Source: JBBQLG01 sp038327655
GTDB lineage: Bacteria > Bacteroidota > Bacteroidia > Cytophagales > Spirosomataceae
Direction: 5' to 3'
Length of the DNA: 64,000 nt
NCBI GenBank assembly: GCA_038327655.1
Contig: JBBQLG010000006.1
Coordinates: forward strand, 1 to 64,000
Made by a program: the position numbers and the translations under genes. Of this stretch, positions 8,078-17,213 are shown piece after piece; the stretch's first letter is position 1; the number at the start of each line of letters is the position of its first letter. The notes under the pieces were generated by a model that saw only the letters and a list, made by a program, of their open reading frames with translations, was not told the DNA's origin and made no database searches.

Positions 8078-9820
8078 TTAGTTCGTTAGCATAAGCTGCC
8101 GGATGTACTTCACCGGAGCATTGCCGTAGCTCAGAAACGTTTCGTTGAAGGTTTTCAGGCGGTACGCACTACCCGTTTTTCGTTTGTAGGCTTCGTGCAG
8201 GTCATCGATTTCTTTAAAACCAGTGAAGTAGCTCGTTAACTGAACGCTGGTTACGCTCACCCGCTTCCATTTGCCATCGGCTTCGGCCTGCTGCTGAAAC
8301 GCTTCCCGCGTAAGCAGTTCAAGCACCTCGTTACGGCTTAATGTACCGGCGTGAACACCATAATCCACGATGGTGTTGCAAACCGAGCGCAGATTCCACT
8401 TGTACCACATCAGCCATAGTTCGGGCTGGTCATTGCCGTAGCCGTTTTCCAACATCATTTGTTCGGTGTAAACGGCCCAGCCCTCAATCATGGCTCCGTT
8501 GCTCAGCACCGACTTGATTAAACTCGGCGATTGATTAGCGTACACGAGTTGGGTGTAATGACCGGGAATGGCTTCGTGGATGTTGAGAATCTGCATCATG
8601 TACTGGTTATACTCCCGCAGGTAGCTTTCGGACCGTTCCGCCGACCAGCCCGCCAAACTTCCGACGTTATAATACGTATTGCCGTTTTTATCGTATGGAC
8701 CCGGCGAACTAACCGAGGCCCCCGCCACACCCGCCATGTAGCCGGGTTCTTTCCGAACCACCAGCGGCTTCGACGGATCTATGTAGAGTAAGTTTTTCTG
8801 GTTGACGAAGGCTACCAACTGGGGCAGTTGCTGTTCAATAGAGGTCTGAAACGCTTCGGGTTGCACGTGCTGGACGGATAACGTGTCGATCAGGCGCCGA
8901 ATCAGGAGGAGCGTGTCGGCGGGTAACGGTTTTGAGCCGAAATACCGGGGCCAGAGTTGCGTACTGAGTTGAGCCATCTGGCGATGAAGATACTTTTTAC
9001 GGACCAGCGCCGAGTTATACATCTGCCCGGCGGTGTAAGCCGACTGAATGTCGTACGCAAACTTTCGTTCGTAGAGTGCTTTACCCAGACGAAAGGAGCG
9101 CGGATTCGGATGCGGCAATGCGTTTAGCCACGCAGCGTGACGTTTGATAGCGTCAACCGATGCTTTGGCGCGGCTCAGCATCTGCTGTTGCTCCCCGGCC
9201 GGAATAGTTGACCGCTTCAATGAATCGGCAAAATCCGTTTCTATCACCGAAACCCCGCCTGTGTGCTGATCGGCGGCCAGTTTGGTTAGTTCCACTACAG
9301 GGTTGCGTAGTTGCTTTCTGACGGCTTCGTAATACGCCGGGATGGCCGCCATTTTTTGATTGAAACGCCGTAGGCGGGTGGCTAAGGGCGCGTATGGTTC
9401 ACTTAATATGAAGGCGAAACTACCCGTTACGTTGTACGAAGCCGGGTTCCATTCGTAGGCTCGGAGCGTATCGATTTCCCAGCGCGTTGCGTGTAACTGG
9501 TTTTGGATCAACCGATAATCGATTTGATTGAGTGCCGACAACCGGTTGATGTCAAACCGGCTCAGCGAATCAAGTTGATTTTTGACAAAGGCGAGGTCAT
9601 TCTGACGACTGCGGGCATCGGGAATGACCAGCACGCTATCGTACTGATGGTAACCTGCCGACGTTGCCCAGTCGGGATATTGTTTCCAGAGAGCTTCCAG
9701 AAAATGGCCTTTGTAGCGGTCGAAAGCCGGGTCGGCAAGCGCAGGGCCTGATTGAGTGGCCTTCTGGATAAAGGCCGTTAAAGTCGCTATAACTGCCAGA
9801 AGTAATGCTGTATTTTTCAT
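8078..9820 (-). CDS. DUF885 family putative metallopeptidase, secreted
   Basis: 580 residues from the ATG at 9820, chosen because it opens a signal peptide (MKNTALLLAVIATLTAFIQK); a start 36 bases upstream would place charged residues before it. The C-terminal half carries the DUF885 metal-site motif HEAIPGHYTQ, an HExxPGH variant, followed by EGWAVYTEQMM and the LWLMWYKWNLRSV helix. DUF885 proteins are regarded as M-clan-like zinc peptidases, but substrates are mostly unknown. Probably periplasmic or secreted. It stands alone, upstream of nadCA on the same strand. Confidence 0.85.
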   Translation of the reverse strand: MKNTALLLAVIATLTAFIQKATQSGPALADPAFDRYKGHFLEALWKQYPDWATSAGYHQYDSVLVIPDARSRQNDLAFVKNQLDSLSRFDINRLSALNQIDYRLIQNQLHATRWEIDTLRAYEWNPASYNVTGSFAFILSEPYAPLATRLRRFNQKMAAIPAYYEAVRKQLRNPVVELTKLAADQHTGGVSVIETDFADSLKRSTIPAGEQQQMLSRAKASVDAIKRHAAWLNALPHPNPRSFRLGKALYERKFAYDIQSAYTAGQMYNSALVRKKYLHRQMAQLSTQLWPRYFGSKPLPADTLLLIRRLIDTLSVQHVQPEAFQTSIEQQLPQLVAFVNQKNLLYIDPSKPLVVRKEPGYMAGVAGASVSSPGPYDKNGNTYYNVGSLAGWSAERSESYLREYNQYMMQILNIHEAIPGHYTQLVYANQSPSLIKSVLSNGAMIEGWAVYTEQMMLENGYGNDQPELWLMWYKWNLRSVCNTIVDYGVHAGTLSRNEVLELLTREAFQQQAEADGKWKRVSVTSVQLTSYFTGFKEIDDLHEAYKRKTGSAYRLKTFNETFLSYGNAPVKYIRQLMLTN

Positions 9821-10041
9821 AAGGGTACTCTTTTCGATGGGTAACGTAGCCTGCAACCTACCGAATTTTGACTATTTAAAGAAAATCCGTAAAGTGTCTA
9901 CCCGAGTCAGTTCTCTCCCCGGCGGATGATGACCAGCCGAAAGGTGGAGCCGGGTCAGGTAGTTCCGGAGTTTGCCAACAGTCTTATTTTTACTTGCCAT
10001 TCTCCTGATTTGGTGCGAAATTTGTCTACGCTTAGTCATCA

Positions 10042-10416
10042 ATGACCCAACCCAAGCCCATATCGCGTTTGTTCAGCCTGTTTCTGACGGGTATTCTGCT
10101 GTTTCTGGCAGCGGGCGGCTCGTCGTGGGTCACAGCCGCGCCAGTAACGAAGCAGGCCGTTCCTGTCAGTAAAGCAACCGGTAAAAAAGCCCAGTCAAAG
10201 GCAGAGACGATCGTAAAAGCGTCGGCGCTCGAAGCAGTGGTCACCCCGGCAGCCTCCTTCGATTTTGGGCAAACGGTATTTCTGCTACCTCCCCCTTCGA
10301 TACTCATTATCAGCATCGAACAGCCCGCCCGCCCCCGGCCCGCTGACATTCCGTATTACTTTTTCTCCTATTTCCGCCACGTCTTCGGCAATCACATTGC
10401 CACCAATGCGCCCTGA
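10042..10416 (+). CDS. Small exported protein of unknown function
   Basis: 124 residues with an N-terminal signal peptide or anchor (FSLFLTGILLFLAAGG, likely cleavage after VTAA). A Lys/Ala-rich linker follows, then a hydrophobic strand (TVFLLPPPSILIISIEQP) and an aromatic tail (YYFFSYFRHVFGNHIATNAP). I do not recognise a named family. The ATG is followed by a classical signal sequence, so the start is credible. It lies 124 bases before secDF on the same strand and could be co-transcribed. The 220 bases upstream, to the DUF885 start, show no further gene. Confidence 0.6.
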   Translation: MTQPKPISRLFSLFLTGILLFLAAGGSSWVTAAPVTKQAVPVSKATGKKAQSKAETIVKASALEAVVTPAASFDFGQTVFLLPPPSILIISIEQPARPRPADIPYYFFSYFRHVFGNHIATNAP

Positions 10417-10540
10417 TTGGCGTACAGGGCTTGTTTTCGGCTTCACGGGTGAGTTGGCCGCACTGACTACTTCTCCTTTTATTTCCCTTTACTTCTGATT
10501 GCGGAACCGCCATGCCGGACAGCCGCGTCGAAACACATTT

Positions 10541-13500
10541 ATGCAAAACCGAACCGGAATACTCATTCTGACGGGGATAATCGCTCTGCTGAGCATTTAT
10601 TACCTGTCATTCACCTTTGTGGGCCGCAGCATCAAAGCCGATGCCACCGCCTACGCCACCAATAAAGCGGGCGTAGTGGACCTCTCCAAAAAGCAGCATT
10701 ACCTTGACTCGCTGTGGAAGGAAAACGTTTACCTCGGCAACACGCTTCAGGAAGTAACCGAGCGCGAGCTGGGCCTTGGCCTTGATTTACAGGGCGGTAT
10801 GCACGTGGTACTGGAAGTAGCCCCCGCCGAAATTCTGCGCGGTCTGGCTGGCAACACCCGTGACCCTAAATTCAACGAAGCCGTTAAGTTAGCCACCGAC
10901 GCACAGCGTACCAGTCAGGCCAGCTTCGTGGACCTGTTCACTGATAAGTTCAAGAGCGTAGCACCGGACACCCGCCTGGCCTCGCTGTTTGCTACGGCAG
11001 CCAACCGGGGCAAGATCAATTACCAGTCGTCGGACAGCGATGTGAAGAAGATGCTGAACGACGAAGTAAACGGGGCTACAGACCGGGCGTTCAAGATTGT
11101 TCAGGCGCGGGTAGATAAATTCGGCGTGACCAATCCCAACGTGCAGCGGTTGCCGGGTTCGGGCCGGGTACTGATCGAATTACCAGGTGCGGACAACCCC
11201 GAGCGGATTCGTCGGCTGCTGACCGGACAGGCCAAGCTGGAATTTACGGAAGTATACAAACTGAGCGAAGTAGCACCGGGCATCGAAGGCATCGGCGCGT
11301 ATCTGCTGAAACAGGAAGCGACCAAAAAAGAAGCGGCCAAGACCACGGCACCGGTAGCGACAACAGCACCGGGAAAAGCGGCTTCGAGCTTAGAAGCCCA
11401 ATTGGCGCAGGGTGCCAAAGCCGCGACCACCGGCGATTCGGCCAAGAAAGACACGGCGCAGGCTACGGCCCAAAATGCAGCCCTTACGCAAATCTTTCTG
11501 CCGATTTCGCAGGATCAGTTGGGCGTTAACCTGAAAGACACCGCCCGCGCCAATGCCCTGTTCAGAGATCCCGAAGTGCAGGCGATGTTTCCGGCCGATA
11601 TGCAGTTTAGCTGGGATCGCAAGTCGATGGCCACCACGGATGGCAAGGAAATTCTGCCGCTGTACTTCATCAAAAAACCAATGGGCGTGGCTCCGCTCGA
11701 AGGTGGCGTGATTACCGATGCCGCCAACGATTTCGATGATCGGGGTCGGCCGGAAGTGACGATGCGCATGAACCCGGAGGGCGCAAAAAAATGGCGGGCA
11801 CTGACGGCGGCCAACATCAACCGTCCGGTCGCCATTTTGCTCGATAACTTAGTGTACACGGCTCCAAACGTACAAAACGAGATCCCGAACGGTAGCTCGA
11901 GCATCACCGGTAGCTTTACCGTTGAGGATACCCGCGATATGTCGAACGTGCTGAAGGCCGGTAAACTGCCCGCTCCGACCAATATTGTCGAAGAAAGTGT
12001 AGTGGGTGCGACGCTGGGTTCGGAAGCGATTTCGGCTGGTATCATCTCGTCACTGGTGGGTCTGCTGATCGTTCTGGTGTTCGTGGCCGCTTATTACAAC
12101 AAAGCGGGTCTGATTGCTGACGTTACGCTGTTTGTTAACCTGTTCTTTCTGCTGGGCGTGATGGCCGCCGTGCCGGGTACGGTACTAACCATGCCGGGTA
12201 TTGCCGGTATCGTGCTGACCATCGGTATGTCGGTGGATGCCAACGTGTTGATTTACGAACGGATCAAAGAAGAACTGGCATTGGGCAAGGGCCTGAAAGT
12301 AGCCATTACCGACGGTTTCAAAAACGCGCTGTCGTCCATTCTGGACTCGAACGTAACGACCTTCCTGACGGGTATCATCCTGTTTTTGTTCGGTACGGGT
12401 CTGATCAAGGGCTTTGCCACGACGCTGGTTATCGGTATCCTGACGTCATTGTTTGCGGCTCTGTTCATCACCCGCATCATGATCGAAGCTTACGTAGAAC
12501 GCGGGGGAACGCTCAGTTTCTCGTCTTCGTGGGCAAAAAACCTGTTTAAAGACTCGAACTTCGATTTCGTCTCGCGCCGGAAACTGTACTACACCGTTTC
12601 GTCGGTAATCATCGGCCTGGGTATCGTCTCGATCATCTTCAAAGGCTTCGGTCTGGGTGTCGATTTCAAAGGGGGCCGCTCCTACGTGGTTCGTTTCGAA
12701 AAAACAGTAAGCACGGATGAAGTGCGTACCTCGCTGGCGAGTGTGCTGGGTGCTGCGCCGGAAGTGAAAACCTACGGCGGTGCCGGTATTACGGGCGCGC
12801 AGCAAGTGAAGATGACCACCGGTTATCAGATCGACAACAACAGCCCCGAAGCCGACCGGCAGGTAGAAGCCACGATTCTGAAAGGGCTGGCGAAGATTCC
12901 GAACAACAAAGCGTCTATCGAAAGCTCACAGAAGGTTGGACCGACGATTGCCTATGACATCCTGATTTCGGCGATGTGGTCGATTCTGCTGGCCATTGCT
13001 GTCGTATTTGCTTACATCCTGATCCGGTTCAAGAAGCTGGCCTTCGGTTATGGTGCCGTCGTTGCTCTGTTCCACGATGTGTTGGTGATTCTGGCTATCT
13101 TCTCGATTTTCAACGGCATCCTCCCCTTCTCGCTCGACATCGATCAGGCGTTTGTGGGTGCGCTGCTGACGATTATGGGTTACTCGATGAACGATACCGT
13201 TGTGGTGTTTGACCGGGTGCGGGAGTATCTGGCCGAGAACAAGGGCAAGAAAGAAGATATTCCAACGATCATCAACAACGCTCTGAACGCTACCCTGAGC
13301 CGTACGGCCATAACGGGTCTGTCGACGATGATGGTACTGTTGGTGCTGTTCCTGTTCGGGGGTGAAACCATCCGGGGATTCTCGTTCGCGATGCTGATCG
13401 GCGTAATTGTCGGTACGTACTCATCGCTGTTCGTCGCCACGCCGATTGTGGTCGATTCACTGAGCCGCGAGGTTGACAGCGAAGTAGTAACGCCGGTAGC

Positions 13501-13633
13501 TGCCGAAAAGAAGACTGGCTACGAAGCCGTTCCAACCGACTTTACTGATAACGTGGCCAGCACGCCCGACGAGCTGGTGACCAAGAAGGAAAAGAAAACC
13601 AAGACGCCCCTGATTAAGCCCTCGCAGGGATAA
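10541..13633 (+). CDS. secDF: Protein translocase subunit SecDF (fused)
   Basis: 1030 residues from the ATG at 10541; an upstream TTG would add 14 polar residues before the first membrane helix and is less likely. Inner-membrane RND-family protein that uses the proton gradient to pull proteins out of the SecYEG channel. The SecD half shows TM1 (ILILTGIIALLSIYYLSFTF), the P1 entry GLDLQGGMHVVLEV, and SVDANVLIYERIKEEL. The SecF half starts near residue 680 with GLGVDFKGGRSYVVRFE and has NDTVVVFDRVRE. Fusion of SecD and SecF is normal in Bacteroidota. An Ala/Thr/Lys-rich, low-complexity stretch of about 55 residues (about 256-312) interrupts the P1 region. Confidence 0.96.
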   Translation: MQNRTGILILTGIIALLSIYYLSFTFVGRSIKADATAYATNKAGVVDLSKKQHYLDSLWKENVYLGNTLQEVTERELGLGLDLQGGMHVVLEVAPAEILRGLAGNTRDPKFNEAVKLATDAQRTSQASFVDLFTDKFKSVAPDTRLASLFATAANRGKINYQSSDSDVKKMLNDEVNGATDRAFKIVQARVDKFGVTNPNVQRLPGSGRVLIELPGADNPERIRRLLTGQAKLEFTEVYKLSEVAPGIEGIGAYLLKQEATKKEAAKTTAPVATTAPGKAASSLEAQLAQGAKAATTGDSAKKDTAQATAQNAALTQIFLPISQDQLGVNLKDTARANALFRDPEVQAMFPADMQFSWDRKSMATTDGKEILPLYFIKKPMGVAPLEGGVITDAANDFDDRGRPEVTMRMNPEGAKKWRALTAANINRPVAILLDNLVYTAPNVQNEIPNGSSSITGSFTVEDTRDMSNVLKAGKLPAPTNIVEESVVGATLGSEAISAGIISSLVGLLIVLVFVAAYYNKAGLIADVTLFVNLFFLLGVMAAVPGTVLTMPGIAGIVLTIGMSVDANVLIYERIKEELALGKGLKVAITDGFKNALSSILDSNVTTFLTGIILFLFGTGLIKGFATTLVIGILTSLFAALFITRIMIEAYVERGGTLSFSSSWAKNLFKDSNFDFVSRRKLYYTVSSVIIGLGIVSIIFKGFGLGVDFKGGRSYVVRFEKTVSTDEVRTSLASVLGAAPEVKTYGGAGITGAQQVKMTTGYQIDNNSPEADRQVEATILKGLAKIPNNKASIESSQKVGPTIAYDILISAMWSILLAIAVVFAYILIRFKKLAFGYGAVVALFHDVLVILAIFSIFNGILPFSLDIDQAFVGALLTIMGYSMNDTVVVFDRVREYLAENKGKKEDIPTIINNALNATLSRTAITGLSTMMVLLVLFLFGGETIRGFSFAMLIGVIVGTYSSLFVATPIVVDSLSREVDSEVVTPVAAEKKTGYEAVPTDFTDNVASTPDELVTKKEKKTKTPLIKPSQG

Positions 13634-13642
13634 GGTCAGGGA

Positions 13643-13688
13643 AACGTCTGAACGACTGGCTTTTTTAGTTCAGTCGTTCAGACGTTTT
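13643..13688 (+). terminator. Terminator after secDF
   Basis: Perfect 16-bp stem (13643-13658 with 13671-13686; AACGTCTGAACGACTG and its complement), 12-base loop, then TTTT. It separates secDF from the PIN pair. Confidence 0.85.
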
Positions 13689-13716
13689 GTCTGTTCACCT
13701 GAAATTTTTCACTGAG

Positions 13717-13986
13717 ATGATTACGGTAAAAGACGCTATCGCTATTGCCCAAAAATCCTTAGATGATATATACGGACCGCTGAACGACGTGCAGGTCGAA
13801 GAGTATGCCATAGACAGCCAGCGGAAACAATGGTTAATCACGGTTAGCTTTGCGGTTCGTAGTTCAGATACCGGCAGCCTTGCCAGTATGATACCAAGTC
13901 AAAAGTGGAAAACATTCAGTATTGATGTCGAAACTGGTGAAGTTACGTACATGGTAGCCGGTGGAGCGGGCGAGATACTTCGATGA
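13717..13986 (+). CDS. Small protein paired with a PIN-domain protein, possible antitoxin
   Basis: 89 residues from the ATG at 13717; an upstream TTG lies in the secDF terminator and is rejected. The predicted pattern is one helix (ITVKDAIAIAQKSLDDIYG) followed by beta strands (QWLITVSFAVRS, KTFSIDVETGEVTYMV), similar in feel to PepSY or YrhB/Imm35-like cystatin folds. No DNA-binding motif is seen. The stop overlaps the next start as ATGA, so the two are translationally coupled. Function as an antitoxin or inhibitor is inferred only from position and the partner. Confidence 0.65.
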   Translation: MITVKDAIAIAQKSLDDIYGPLNDVQVEEYAIDSQRKQWLITVSFAVRSSDTGSLASMIPSQKWKTFSIDVETGEVTYMVAGGAGEILR

Positions 13987-14501
13987 CTGTAACACAGCAG
14001 TTAAGCCGTTACAAGGGAATTCTGTTGGATACCAATCTGATGCTTCTCTACTGTACCGGGCGGTCTGACCCCAACCTGATTCCCACGTTTACCAAACGGT
14101 TGAGTCGCTACAGCATCGAGGATTACAACCTACTTATTCAGTTTATCGCTTTGTTTAAGACGGTAGCGACGACTCCAAACGTGTTGACAGAAACCGTAAA
14201 TCTGATTGACCGGAAAAGTGGACGCTTCGATAGTGTGCTCCGGCAACTCGCGGTTGATTCTGCTGATTTTGATGAAGTAACGGTACCGAGTAGTCCGTTA
14301 CTCAGCCGTTATTCGGACCGGTTCCTGAAATATGGTCTCACGGATTTGGCACTTTATGAATTAGCCCAACGGTCCTATCTGGTGCTGACTGACGATAATG
14401 ATATTAGGTCGTTGATTGCCGGAAGTAACGGTTCGGCCCTTGGCTTCGATGAATTACGCGCCTTATTAATTCAGAAGGGACCACCCGGTCGTCGCAGGTA
14501 G
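13983..14501 (+). CDS. PIN-domain protein, putative toxin
   Basis: 172 residues. PIN nuclease fold is suggested by the first strand GILLDTNLMLLYC (Asp near residue 15), a central acidic helix TPNVLTETVNLI, LTDLALYELAQ (third Asp), and LVLTDDNDIRSL (fourth acidic site). PIN proteins such as VapC are Mg-dependent RNases, often toxins cutting tRNA or rRNA. It is longer than typical VapC (about 130 residues), with extra helices near residues 30-60. It is coupled to the 89-residue gene by an ATGA overlap, a toxin-antitoxin-like arrangement, but the partner is not a known VapB type. Confidence 0.78.
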   Translation: MTVTQQLSRYKGILLDTNLMLLYCTGRSDPNLIPTFTKRLSRYSIEDYNLLIQFIALFKTVATTPNVLTETVNLIDRKSGRFDSVLRQLAVDSADFDEVTVPSSPLLSRYSDRFLKYGLTDLALYELAQRSYLVLTDDNDIRSLIAGSNGSALGFDELRALLIQKGPPGRRR

Positions 14502-14637
14502 CACCGTTAGCCGGAACACAGGAAAGGTGTAAAGTTGGCCATACTACGTGCTTACTAAAAATCATCAGTATATTTACTGCATAAAATCAGAATAAAATTC
14601 TTCTAAACGACTAAATAACCAAACCCTATTTCCCGAT

Positions 14638-16149
14638 ATGGAAACACAGGTAAAGACAAGAGATACCACGAGCATTTGGCGGAAAAAGCCTTTGGCGGCT
14701 TATGAAGCCGACATGAAAAAGAGTGAACTGAAACGAGTCCTTACCCGCTGGTCGCTGACATCGCTTGGCATTGGGGCCGTAATCGGCGGGGGCGTTTTCG
14801 TACTCACCGGTATAGCGGCCAACGAATGGGCCGGTCCCGCACTGGCGCTGGCGTTCGTGATGGCGGGGGTAGCCTGTGCGTTTGCGGCCCTGTGCTACGC
14901 CGAGTTTGCCTCCATCCTGCCCGTCGAAGGGTCGGCGTATGCCTACTCGTACGGTACCGTCGGTGAGATTTTTGCCTGGCTGATCGGCTGGAACCTGATT
15001 CTGGAATACATGATGGGCGCCACAACGGTAGCCGTAAGCTGGTCGGGGTATTTCGAAAAACTACTGCACTTGCTCGGTATCAATCCACCCATCTGGCTGA
15101 TGAACGACCCCATTACGGCGCAGGAAAAAGCGGCAAAATTGCGAGAGGCTGGTGAGGCTATCCCCGATTTCGCTTTTGCGGTAAACCTGCCCGCGTTTCT
15201 GATCGTGTGGTGCGTAACGTACGTACTCGTGAAGGGTATTAAAGAAGCCGCCAGCACGAACAACGCCATTGTAATCCTGAAAGTGGCCACAGTTATTTTC
15301 GTGATTATTGCCGGTTCGTTCTACGTAGACGTGGCTAACTGGACCCCCTTTATTCCGGCTCCGGTGACCGATGCAACGGGTCAGCAGCACTACGGATTCA
15401 ACGGGATTGTAACGGCGGCTGGTATCGTTTTCTTTGCTTACATCGGTTTCGACGCCGTTTCGACACAGGCCGGGGAAGCCATCAACCCCAAGAAAGACGT
15501 TCCCTTCGCCATCATTGCGTCGCTTATTATCTGCACCGTACTGTACATTCTGGTATCACTGGTATTGACAGGTATGGTCAAATACGATGCGCTGGACCTG
15601 AAAGCACCCGTCGCACAGGCATTTGCCGATATTCCGGGACTGACCTGGGCGGTGTATCTGATTACGATTGCCGCCATTGCCGGGCTAACCTCTGTGATGC
15701 TGGTGATGATGCTTGGTCAAACCCGGATTTTCCTCGGTATGGCAAAGGACGGACTACTCCCAAAGAATATGTTCGCGTCGATTCACCCGACGTTTAAAAC
15801 ACCCTGGAAGAGTACGATCTTGGTCGGGGCCATTGTTTCGACGGTAGCGGCTCTGACGCCCATTGATAAGGTATCGGAACTGTGTTCGTCGGGAACGCTG
15901 CTGGCCTTCGCCATGATTTGCGGAGCCGTATGGCTGTTGCGCGTTCGGGAGCCAAACCTCGAACGTCCGTACCGGGCACCCGCCCTGCCTGTTGTCGCAA
16001 CGCTGGGTATTGTGGCCAACCTGTACCTGATGTACAACCTGCGTGATACCACCAAAATCACGTTCCTGATCTGGTGTACGCTTGGGGTGATCGTTTACTT
16101 TTTGTACAGCCGTCGCCACAGCCACCTCAATAATCAGGATGAGGAATAG
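14638..16149 (+). CDS. APC-family amino acid permease (CAT type)
   Basis: 503-residue inner-membrane transporter with about 12 predicted helices. The first helix carries the APC substrate motif SLGIGAVIGGGVFVLTG, preceded by a cytoplasmic KRVLTRWSL stretch as in cationic amino acid transporters. Other typical pieces are FFAYIGFDAVSTQAGEAINP and GQTRIFLGMAKDGLLP. Substrate cannot be fixed from sequence; CAT-like members take up basic or broad-range amino acids. Transcribed alone, with a 136-base AT-rich leader upstream and a strong terminator downstream. Confidence 0.92.
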   Translation: METQVKTRDTTSIWRKKPLAAYEADMKKSELKRVLTRWSLTSLGIGAVIGGGVFVLTGIAANEWAGPALALAFVMAGVACAFAALCYAEFASILPVEGSAYAYSYGTVGEIFAWLIGWNLILEYMMGATTVAVSWSGYFEKLLHLLGINPPIWLMNDPITAQEKAAKLREAGEAIPDFAFAVNLPAFLIVWCVTYVLVKGIKEAASTNNAIVILKVATVIFVIIAGSFYVDVANWTPFIPAPVTDATGQQHYGFNGIVTAAGIVFFAYIGFDAVSTQAGEAINPKKDVPFAIIASLIICTVLYILVSLVLTGMVKYDALDLKAPVAQAFADIPGLTWAVYLITIAAIAGLTSVMLVMMLGQTRIFLGMAKDGLLPKNMFASIHPTFKTPWKSTILVGAIVSTVAALTPIDKVSELCSSGTLLAFAMICGAVWLLRVREPNLERPYRAPALPVVATLGIVANLYLMYNLRDTTKITFLIWCTLGVIVYFLYSRRHSHLNNQDEE

Positions 16150-16175
16150 TTTTCTGTGACTTGACACACCTGCGC

Positions 16176-16210
16176 AACGGCCCCCGGCAACTTGTCGGGG
16201 GCCGTTTTTT
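16176..16210 (+). terminator. Terminator after the APC permease
   Basis: 11-bp GC-rich stem (AACGGCCCCCG with CGGGGGCCGTT) followed by a run of T, placed between the permease stop and the Crp/Fnr start. Confidence 0.9.
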
Positions 16211-16232
16211 GTTACGACTTAAACAAGTATAC

Positions 16233-16877
16233 ATGTCAATCCTTACCTCCCGCCTGACGTATCCGTTTGAAACCGCCCTGCTGGCCGAACTGGAGCAGAT
16301 AGCCCGGATACTCACCGTCGATGCGGGTGAGGTACTGATGCAACCCGGCCAACCCATTCACTATGTGCCGATTGTGCTGGAAGGCAGCATCAAGATCATG
16401 CGCCCGGCCGACGATGCCGGTGAGTTACTGCTCTATTACCTGAACCCAGCCGATTCGTGCGCCCTGTCGCTCAGCAGTTTGCTCAACGGCGAAAACAGCC
16501 CGATCCTGGCCGTAGTGGAGGAAAGAGCGCAGGTGCTGATGATTCCCGTCGCCTGGGCCGACGACTGGATGAGCCGCTATGCCACCTGGCGCGCGTTTGT
16601 GTTTCAGACGTATCAGAAACGCTTTGATAATTTGCTGCAAACACTCGATTCGGTGGCGTTCCGGCAATTGGACGAACGGCTGCTTACCTACCTCACCCAA
16701 AAATCGCAGCAAACGGGCGGACGACATTTGTACATTACCCACGAAGACATTGCCCGCGACCTGAACACCTCCCGCGAAGTAATTTCACGCCTGTTGAAGC
16801 AGTTGGAGCGGCTGGGCCGGGTGAATCTGTCCAGAAATAAAATCAGTCTGGTTAACGCACCCGATTCTGCTGCGTGA
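16233..16877 (+). CDS. Crp/Fnr family transcriptional regulator
   Basis: 214 residues from the ATG at 16233; an upstream TTG start would run back through the terminator. N-terminal cyclic-nucleotide-binding-type beta barrel (about 20-115, VLEGSIKIMRPADDAGELLL) and a C-terminal winged helix (ITHEDIARDLNTSREVISRL as recognition region). The FNR Fe-S cysteine set is absent; the only cysteine is Cys76 in LNPADSCALSL. The gene sits directly before a sulfur-handling cluster, so it is probably its regulator, and Cys76 could be a thiol or persulfide sensor; both points are inference. Confidence 0.9.
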   Translation: MSILTSRLTYPFETALLAELEQIARILTVDAGEVLMQPGQPIHYVPIVLEGSIKIMRPADDAGELLLYYLNPADSCALSLSSLLNGENSPILAVVEERAQVLMIPVAWADDWMSRYATWRAFVFQTYQKRFDNLLQTLDSVAFRQLDERLLTYLTQKSQQTGGRHLYITHEDIARDLNTSREVISRLLKQLERLGRVNLSRNKISLVNAPDSAA

Positions 16878-16917
16878 CCCACGTCACTGACGGGCGATGA
16901 TGCGCTGTCTACTTTTG
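16874..16917 (+). promoter_or_regulatory. Putative Crp/Fnr operator and promoter of the sulfur cluster
   Basis: A 14-bp palindrome GTGAC-N4-GTCAC at 16874-16887 matches the spacing of Crp/Fnr sites (TTGAC/TGTGA types). A perfect Bacteroidota -7 box TACTTTTG follows at 16910-16917, 30 bases before the DUF2892 start. The palindrome centre would lie roughly 43 bases before the expected transcription start, the usual place for an activator site. It overlaps the regulator's stop codon. Confidence 0.6.
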
Positions 16918-16946
16918 TGGGACAGTTCACCAAACAAATCATCGCC

Positions 16947-17171
16947 ATGAATCTGCTCCCTAAAAACGTCGGCCAAACCGACCGGATCATCCGCATCGGG
17001 TTAAGCATTGGGCTGACCGCTACGGCTCTTTACGTCAGAAATCAGTCGGTCGTATGGGCTATCGGGCTGAGCATTGTAGCCCTTGTTCTGCTGATAACAG
17101 CCCTCATTGGTACCTGTCCGCTATATTTACCCTTTGGCATCAGCACCCGGCGGCTTCGTAAATTAGTATAG
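16947..17171 (+). CDS. DUF2892 (YgaP-type) small membrane protein
   Basis: 74 residues from the ATG at 16947 (an upstream GTG is inside the promoter region). It begins with the family signature NVGQTDRIIRIGLS and has two hydrophobic segments (IGLTATALYV; VVWAIGLSIVALVLLITALI) followed by GTCPLYLPFG with a single Cys. The same domain forms the membrane part of the YgaP rhodanese and often accompanies sulfur-transfer genes. First structural gene of the cluster; 42 bases separate it from the next. Confidence 0.85.
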   Translation: MNLLPKNVGQTDRIIRIGLSIGLTATALYVRNQSVVWAIGLSIVALVLLITALIGTCPLYLPFGISTRRLRKLV

Positions 17172-17213
17172 CCGCTCCGGGCCACCTGATTGAGCCGTGG
17201 GTTACGTTCGTAC

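Noticed and set aside
10499..10540. Upstream TTG start for secDF
   Set aside because: It adds a polar, Arg-rich stretch before the first membrane helix; the ATG at 10541 gives a normal SecD N-terminus.
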